Positions 56,831 through 64,000 of a stretch of DNA of 64,000 nt are shown here, in pieces. Position numbers and translations under genes: made by a program. How positions within the stretch are numbered: position 1 is the stretch's first letter; the number at the start of each line of letters is the position of its first letter. Source of the stretch: Monoplex corrugatus. Its lineage: Eukaryota > Mollusca > Gastropoda > Littorinimorpha > Ranellidae. The stretch spans positions 36,517,540 through 36,581,539 of the forward strand of contig JAPXFY010000022.1 of NCBI GenBank assembly GCA_030674185.1, in the 5' to 3' direction. The notes beneath the pieces are model-generated. The model did not search any database, was not told where the DNA came from, and saw only the letters and a program-made list of their open reading frames with translations.

Positions 56831-57282
56831 TGTGGTGTATGTGTGCCATATAGTGTTTTTTGTTATGCAGACTTGCTTATGGTGTGTCTGTTTATGCATT
56901 GAGAGAGATATCACTGGCATGGGCTTGAAATTTATGTGTGCATGGAAAATGAATCGGTGTAATTGTAGAAATTTATTATATGGGATAAACAGTGAGAAGG
57001 GAGGAGAACTGCCTAAGTTTGAAAGGCTCTTTTCTAATTAATTACATAACATTTCTAAGATGATCTGTATTTCAACAGATGACCACGAAGTCTGCTGGAA
57101 GGTGTAGAGACATCAAGTAGATAAGCTTGGATGATCCACGTCCGGTACATAGTGTGCCAGACACCCTCTGACTTGACATGCAGACATTATAGTCTACATG
57201 TTCTGACTGAGAAAGGGAACAGTTGACTGAGTGACTCGGATCCAACTGGTCAGCTAGTATGTACAACGGCAGACAATGATCA
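56831..57282. other. Spacer
   Basis: Nothing recognised. Confidence 0.5.
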
Positions 57283-57285
57283 GGC

Positions 57286-57352
<67 letters not shown>

Positions 57353-57354
57353 TA
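57283..57354. repeat. (GACA)n tetranucleotide repeat
   Basis: Eighteen nearly perfect GACA units. Confidence 0.97.
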
Positions 57355-57913
<559 letters not shown>

Positions 57914-58879
57914 AATGTCGCTTTATTTTACAGCAGCAAAAGTTATTGACTAAAAGCCATTTTTCAAACTTGCTGTTGCTAATCTACAAACAGCTCAAGT
58001 AAGATACATCATGATAAATATAAAATAAGATACCATTACAATGAAATCAAGAAAAGTACATAGTTAGCATTAAATATATATACATGTATATATTATATAC
58101 ATACATGAAAAGAAAAAAGTACAAGTGAGAAATTTATAGAAGAGTAATCAAACATCAAACAAACCAATATTCACACACACACACCCTAGTCAGTGCCCAA
58201 ATGCTCAGCCGTCTATCAACTAGGTGAAAACAATATTTTCTCAATTGTCTTTAGTATTCCCGTATTTACTGAAAAAATGAAGTCATACTTGAAAGAATAC
58301 TAGCGTAAGCAAAAAAGTGAACAAAGAAATATATTTCATCTTCCCTGCTAGTTTTACACAAAAAGCAGGATACATTATCGATGTTTTCTGTTGAGAAAAC
58401 ACTACTGACTATTAGTTTTGAATCCATAAATCCTGATTCTAAACTTTGCAAGATATTTCAGAAAATTTATTTATAACACTCACAAAATATTTTAAGGTTG
58501 AAAGACACCTTTAGAGAAATAGAATCACGTGTATTTTGCCTTGCTTTCCGCATCTCAGTGCCAGTTTTGTATAAAATTAGCGATGAGATGGTCTGTTGTT
58601 TAAATTCAGCAATAAAATGCGCTTTACAACCAACGTCATGGCTCAACAAGACAACAACAAGACCATTTTCCGCCAGTCTATTCTTTACTCGTGACACCCA
58701 GATAAATATTCCAGACTGATCTTGTAACAGCATTTTGTGTGCTTGCTGTATGGTCTGTCCATCGGCAGTGTATGTGTACATTTCACCCAGTATTTCATGT
58801 ACCTAACGTATGTTCTTGTATAAACAGAATATCTTTAACATTTTCCGTAAGTGAATTTATTTGAGGAATATAGCGGTGT

Positions 58880-59465
58880 ACCAATGAAGCTTTTTATAGC
58901 ATACGTACACCAATAAAGCTTTTTATAGCATACGTACACCAATAAAGCTTTTTATAGCATACGTACACCATACGTACACTAATAAAGCTTTTTATAGCAT
59001 ACGTACACCAATAAAGCTTTTTATAGCATACGTACACCAATAAAGCTTTTTATAGCATAAGTACACCATACGTACACCAATAAAGCTTTTTATAGCATAC
59101 GTACACTAATAAAGCTTTTTATAGCATACGTACACCATACGTACACCAATAAAGCTTTTTATAGTATACGTACACCAATAAAGTTTTTTATAGTATACGT
59201 ACGCCAATAAAGTTTTTTATAGTATACGTACACCAATAAAGTTTTTTATAGTATACGTACACCAATAAAGTTTTTTATAGTATACGTACACCAATAAAGT
59301 TTTTTATAGTATACGTACACCAATAAAGTTTTTTATAGTATACGTACGCCAATAAAGCTTTTTATAGTATACGTACACCAATAAAGCTTTTTATAGTATA
59401 CGTACACCAATAAAGCTTTTTATAGCATAAGTACACACCAATAAAGCTTTTTATAGCATAAGTAC
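58880..59465 (-). repeat. 29-30 bp minisatellite from LINE coding sequence, 19 copies
   Basis: Unit CACCAATAAAGCTTTTTATA plus GCATACGTA. On the minus strand it encodes YAIKSFIGV, the place of the ALKRFLGV-like motif of LINE C-terminal regions. Two homogenised subtypes exist: AAGCTTTTTATAGCATAC outside and AAGTTTTTTATAGTATAC in units 10-15. Some units have an extra 9 bp (ACCATACGT). Flanking LINE sequence continues on both sides. Confidence 0.93.
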
Positions 59466-59659
59466 AGACTTCCTTTTTCTGGCAAATCTCATTTAGGCCC
59501 CAAATTTCATAAGATATGTCAGGCTAGGCTCAATTTGCGTATCAAATAATATGAAATTATTAATGGATCAATCGCTCACTGTCTTCCCAATGCTCTCTTC
59601 ATTTTGAGTAACTCTTGTTTTGCCATTTTTTGCATATTTCTGACAAGTTCCAGATTAGA

Positions 59660-60265
59660 GCTAAGCTTTGTGGTAAAACTCATACCTAAGTATCTAGCTT
59701 TGTGGTAAAACACATACCTAAGTATCTAGCTTTTGTGGTAAAACTCATGCCTAAGTATCTAGCTTTGTGGTAAAACTCATGCCTGAGTATCTAGCTTTGT
59801 GGTAAAACTCATGCCTATTTATCTACTTTGTGGTAAAACTTATGCCTATATACTAGCTTTGTGGTAAAACTCATGCCTAATTATCTAGCTTTGTGGTAAA
59901 ACTCATGCCTAAGTATCTAGCTTTGTGGTAAAACTCATGCGTAAGTACCTCGCTTTGTGGTAAAACTCATGCGTAAGTACCTAGCTTTGTGGTAAAACTC
60001 ATGCGTAAGTATCTAGCTTTATGGTAAAACTCATGCCTAAGTATCTAGCTTTGTGGTAAAATCTCATGCCTAAGTATCTAGCTTTGTGGTAAAACTCATG
60101 CCTAAGTATCTAGCTTTGTGGTAAAACTCATGCCTAAGTATCTAGCTTTGTGGTAAATATGCTAATACTAGTTTTGTGTAAACTCATGCCAAAGTATCTA
60201 GCTTTGTGGTAAAACTCATGCCTAAGTATCTAGCTTTGTGGTAAAACTCATGCCTAATTATCTAG
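59660..60265 (-). repeat. 32-bp minisatellite from LINE coding sequence, about 19 copies
   Basis: Unit TAGCTTTGTGGTAAAACTCA plus TGCCTAAGTATC. On the minus strand it encodes YLGMSFTTKL, the conserved block just after the RT palm of many LINEs. The last unit runs straight into the in-frame continuation SSNLELVRNMQKM, so the array grew in place. Copies differ mainly at one or two bases, with a few short deletions. Confidence 0.94.
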
Positions 60266-60625
60266 ATATGAATTAGTTACTCATCTGAACCGTAGAACCA
60301 CTTTCCTGATTGTGTAAGATGCCATCCTTTCGAACATCATTACATTTTTTTTAGGATTAACTGATAGAGAAAGTCTGTCTGCAACCCTTTTGGGATCACT
60401 GAGTTGCGTTTGTAATCCTGTAATAGAGTCTGAAAAAAGTATCACATCATCAACAAAGAACATGAACAATATTTCTTGAACACATGGAATTAGCTGAACA
60501 CCGTGCTTTCCAGTTTTTGACAGTTCCACTAACAACTCGTTTATGAAGAAAGAAAACACCATAGGGCTGAACAATACTTACTTTACACCATGTGGACAAT
60601 TGGAAAACTTTGTGTAAGAACACTG

Positions 60626-60696
60626 AGACAGAGAGGGAAGGATGGAGGGAGAGAGAGAGAGAGAAAGAGAGGAGAGAGAGAGAGAGAGAGAGAGAG

Positions 60697-60781
<85 letters not shown>
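60626..60781. repeat. (GA)n microsatellite
   Basis: GA with GAAA interruptions, about 155 bp. Confidence 0.95.
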
Positions 60782-60783
<2 letters not shown>

Positions 60784-60934
60784 ACTTCAAACATTAAAAC
60801 GCTTTATTAGTCAAGGATAGTAGCATTTCGTCCCAATGGACCTGTCCTACAGCTAGCTCTTGCTACTATTCACATAATATATTTAAAAGCATATTTAAAA
60901 CAATAGATGAACAATTATACATTGTCATATTCAT

Positions 60935-63900
60935 GTCTGTATTGCTTATACCCCAGCCGACTACTAGAGCCATATCAGGGCTAAACCCAGAACACAGTTA
61001 AAAATCAAGCTTACCATTATTTTACAAGTCTAAAATGCATTTAAAGAAAAATGTAATCATACCGAAAATCATGTCAGATGAAATCTGTTTATCTGTTGTA
61101 TAAACTGGAAAACTGCGTCAGGAGGGACGCTGTGTAGTGCTCATGTCTTACATCGTGCAAGTCCAACACTGAATAAGGTGTCTGATGCTCAACGGCTCCT
61201 GTATATCACGTTGCTTCTTCATATTTTAAAAGGTACGATTGAGTGTAGAATGTGTGACCCGTGTGTAACCTACGTAATACTGTCTCTTTCTTACGGTTCC
61301 CTGAATCAGATGGGAGAATCTCTTGCAGGTTGGGGCGGATTTGGAAACGTTTGTTGTCTGCTTATTCCAATCCTCCTGCCAGAGATTTCTCACATAGCTG
61401 TGTACTTTGGCTTTCAGATTTGTGTAAAGAATGAAGGATTTAGACACCTTTCCCGTTGTGGCGTTCTTGGCCAGGCAGTCAGCCTTTTCATTGCCTCAAA
61501 TACCAACATGGCCAGGAATCCAAGCAAAAACAATCCGGTAACCTTCACTTGTAAGGGAAGAAAAGAGTTCAGAGAACTTCAGAAGCTCTGGGTAACTAAT
61601 GTTTTGGCCAGCAATTGCCTGCAAAGCAGAAAGGAAGTCAGAAATGATGAAAAAATCTGTAAGCTTGGATTTGGACACCATTTTTAGTGCCAAAACCAGA
61701 GCAGTCAGTTCAGCAGTATAAACGGAGCTGTCAGACGGAACATGTTTTGAAAATGAACGATTGGGAATAGCAGCACATAAGGCAGCAGCAAGCAACACTT
61801 CCATCAGATTTTGATCCATCAGTGAATATTCTGTGGGATGACGGAAATATCTGAAAGAGTTTTGCATAAAGCGACTTGAACACCAGTGAATTGATAGTCT
61901 TTACGGAAGGAAGCAAGAACAAAACCTTCGGTGGGCTGTCTGGAAATTTGGAGAATTGGAAACGACTAAAAAATCATTATCTGCCTTTTGCATGTGAGCA
62001 CGGATACGGATTCCTAAAGGAGGAGTGACTTTCGGATGTTTTTCAAATTCGGTTTGACATTTGGGGTTAAAGACACAGTCATAGACTTGGTTTTCCGGTT
62101 CAGGGAACAGTTTTAAGCAGAAATTTATAAAGTTAATTTCAGTATACGGTTTGAGAGAGAGGGTTCCCCTGCCTCTGCGTATAAACTGTAGACAGGAGTT
62201 GTCCTGAACACACCAAGACAGAGGCACAGCCTTTGATGGTGAATAGGATCCAGCAGTTTTAGGTAGGAGGGTCTTCGTGAGCCATATACAATGTACTGCG
62301 CACCCTAGTCCAGTTTAGAACGAATGAAAACTGTGTATGTAAAGCAGTGTTTTCTTGTCGGCACCCCTGTCTGTCTGAGCTACGACTCGTAGATCATTCA
62401 GAGCTTTCTGGTACGAGGTTTCAACATGCTGGATTTAACTGAGGAAATTCAGCTTTTTGATCAAAGATCAATCCCAGAAAATTCAGCTTCTTTTACAGCT
62501 GGAATATGGACTTTCCCAGATGGATTTCTGGGTCAGCAAAGAATTGTTGGAGGTTATGAAAGTGGATACACTGTGTTTTGGTTGTGGTAAAAGTAAAGCT
62601 CGTAATCTCTGCTCACTGTTGGATTCTATCCATGCACAGCAGCGCCGCCGCTGAACGCCTGCATAGATGTTTCCACTTGGCGTATACCGCAAATCATCCA
62701 CATACAGGGAACAGTCAGGGCCCTGCTGTGCTGACATGACTATATTGTTGATCTTAATACCGAACATCGCAGGAGAGAGAATGCTCCCTTCTGGTACACC
62801 TAGCTCTTGTTCATGGATGTCGGACAGAGTAGTACCAATCCGCACTTGAAACTGTCGCTCAGCTAGAAAATGTGGATAAACAGGGGTAGGTGACCCCGTA
62901 AACCCAGTTCGAATAAATCTATAAGTATTCCTGATTTACAGATGCTTTCATGCTTTCTCTAGACTAAAGAAGATAACCACTACATGCTGTTTATTCAAAA
63001 ATGCATTACGGATCGTCGTTTCAAGGCGGATTAAATGGTTCACTGGTGGAATGGTGCTTGCGAAAAGCGCATCGTTCCTTAGCCAAGATGCTGTCATTCT
63101 CCAGTTTTCATATGAGTCTATTGTTGACCATTTTTTCCATCCCTTTGCAATGACAACTGGTTAAGGCAATTGGGCGATAGGTGGAAGGATTGGATAGATC
63201 TTTTCCAGGTTTAGGTATAGGGATGATCAGGGCTTTCCGCCATGAAGGAGGAAAGAATCCTGTCGTCCATATGTAATTGTAGAGCCCAAGAGGATTTCTA
63301 AACCCTTTTCCGGGAGATGCTTCAGAAGTTTGTAACGAATTTCATCCAGGCCAGGAGAAGAGTCAGAGCAGGTCAGAAGAGCAGCTTTTAATACGGCTAA
63401 CGTCAGGGGAAGAGTGGACTCTTAAATGTTATCAGATGAGAAGTTACAGGTGTTTTTTCTTTCAAGGATTTGTGTTTAAAGAAAAGCGCCGATTTGTTGG
63501 CCGAGGAAGAGTTGGTTTCAATGGTGAAAGCTAACAAGTTAGAAACTGCGTTTTTGTCAGTGATCAGAGAATCTGACAGCTTGAGGTGGTTGACAGATGG
63601 ACAGGGGTTTTTCCCTTGATTTAAAAAAAATAATTTCCCATTCTTTCTTCTTTGGAGTTCGGGACATCAGTTTGAAAAAGAAGTCTCTTCAGGACTGTCG
63701 CTTACTTGTTTTAAAGACACAAATCGATTTTTCTCTGATTTTCTGATGAGCTCGAACGTGTGTTTGGAAGATGCATCGTTGAGCTCTATTATAGGTTTGT
63801 TTTATTAAATTACATTCAGAGTTAAATCAGGGTGATTTAGGCATTTGATGATTTCTTTGACGATATGGGTATTACTTTTTTGGTACACTTCAGGATGACT

Positions 63901-63970
63901 TGTGTTAGAGTGTCTGCCGGATCGTCACTTTGCAGAACTTTGTCTTCCTCCAACTTAATGTGGATGGTCA
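60935..63970 (-). mobile_element. RNase H-bearing LINE (I/Jockey-like), largest copy
   Basis: Minus strand, high to low: pre-RT (LITDKNAVSNLLAFTIETNS), CSDSSPGLDEIRYKLLKHLP near 63330, RT (GFFPPSWRKALIIPIPKPGK and YRPIALTSCHCKGMEKMVNN near 63130-63265, LGVPEGSILSPAMFGIKINN, DCSLYVDDL with YVDD near 62705), RNase H (SSVYTAELTALVLALKMVSK, FIISDFLSALQAIAG, RIVFAWIPGHVG; 61867-61496) and LRRLHTGHTFYTQSYLLK near 61250. The 3' region near 60955 holds AGAGCCATATCAGGGCTAA. Numerous shifts; endonuclease not seen. It belongs with 20330-20830 rather than with the shorter RNase H pair at 6640 and 20928. Confidence 0.82.
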
Positions 63971-63972
63971 TC

Positions 63973-64000
63973 ACCATCATCGTCATCATGTGCCCTGCCA
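63973..64000 (-). mobile_element. RTE-like LINE 3' end, running off the window
   Basis: CATCATCGTCATCATGTGCC then CTGCCA matches the reverse complement of the tail at 39805-39831 and the starts at 18071 and 25258. The body lies beyond 64000. Confidence 0.7.

Larger units (their letters stand above)
57960..60625 (-). mobile_element. LINE with two internal minisatellites
   Basis: Minus strand, high to low: RT core (FSPMVFSFFINELLVEL, GKHGVQLIPCVQEILFMFFV with FVDD for the catalytic YADD, DRLSLSVNPKKN; 60574-60281), then FTTKLSSNLELVRNMQKMAK and LLKMKRALGRQ (about 59590-59665), TYVRYMKYWVKCTHTLPMDR (about 58740-58810), LLQDQSGIFIWVSRVKNRLA (about 58690-58735) and SCFLCKTSREDEIYFFVHFF near 58310-58360. 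The long C-terminal half is interrupted by two arrays derived from its own frame. Frame breaks throughout. Clade not determined. Confidence 0.78.

Overview
This window is nuclear DNA of an animal, most likely a marine gastropod mollusc. One GT-AG intron-split gene is the only convincing host gene. Everything else is AT-rich spacer, very long (GT)n, (GA)n and (TATC)n microsatellites, many decayed LINE retrotransposons, a Tc1-like transposon with an intact transposase, TTAA-flanked piggyBac-type elements and a tRNA-derived SINE whose middle resembles gastropod SINEs. I see no operons, rRNA, CRISPR array or bona fide tRNA gene. The gastropod assignment is inference from repeat style; the animal assignment is firm. 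HOST GENE: on the minus strand, from 18635 down to 5021, five exons join in phase into a 288-residue protein of the bacterial PhnD type (phosphate/phosphonate ABC-transporter substrate-binding fold). It has no signal peptide and no transporter neighbours. All four introns are GT-AG and every junction falls inside a conserved family block. This is the most interesting object here: a solute-binding protein of bacterial type living as an intron-rich, probably cytosolic animal gene, in a group known for making carbon-phosphorus compounds. LAYOUT: 1-5020 is spacer with a 32-bp tandem array and a TTAA-flanked element. 5021-18635 is the PhnD-like gene; its introns hold a nest of LINEs (an RNase H-bearing LINE broken by a 152-bp LINE tail and by a CR1/L2 LINE), a piggyBac remnant with a transposase N-terminal exon, a 25-copy minisatellite with variable T tracts, and a LINE tail with a 10-bp target duplication. 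18636-31000 is LINE fragments, (GT)n tracts, a 596-bp inverted-repeat element inside a CR1 LINE and a third TTAA-flanked element. 31000-48500 is spacer, a 54-bp tandem array, a SINE and six further LINE pieces. 48667-50254 is the Tc1-like element. 50300-57950 is microsatellite-dominated with one LINE remnant. 57960-64000 is two large minus-strand LINEs. RECURRENT THEME: at least four, probably five, LINE remnants contain tandem amplification of a 29-32 bp piece of their own coding sequence. The amplified pieces encode recognisable LINE motifs such as YLGMSFTTKL, YAIKSFIGV and CPLCKSVTE, so these minisatellites were born inside LINE reading frames. LIMITS: LINE clade names are from motif memory, boundaries are approximate unless a target duplication is given, and no database comparison was possible.
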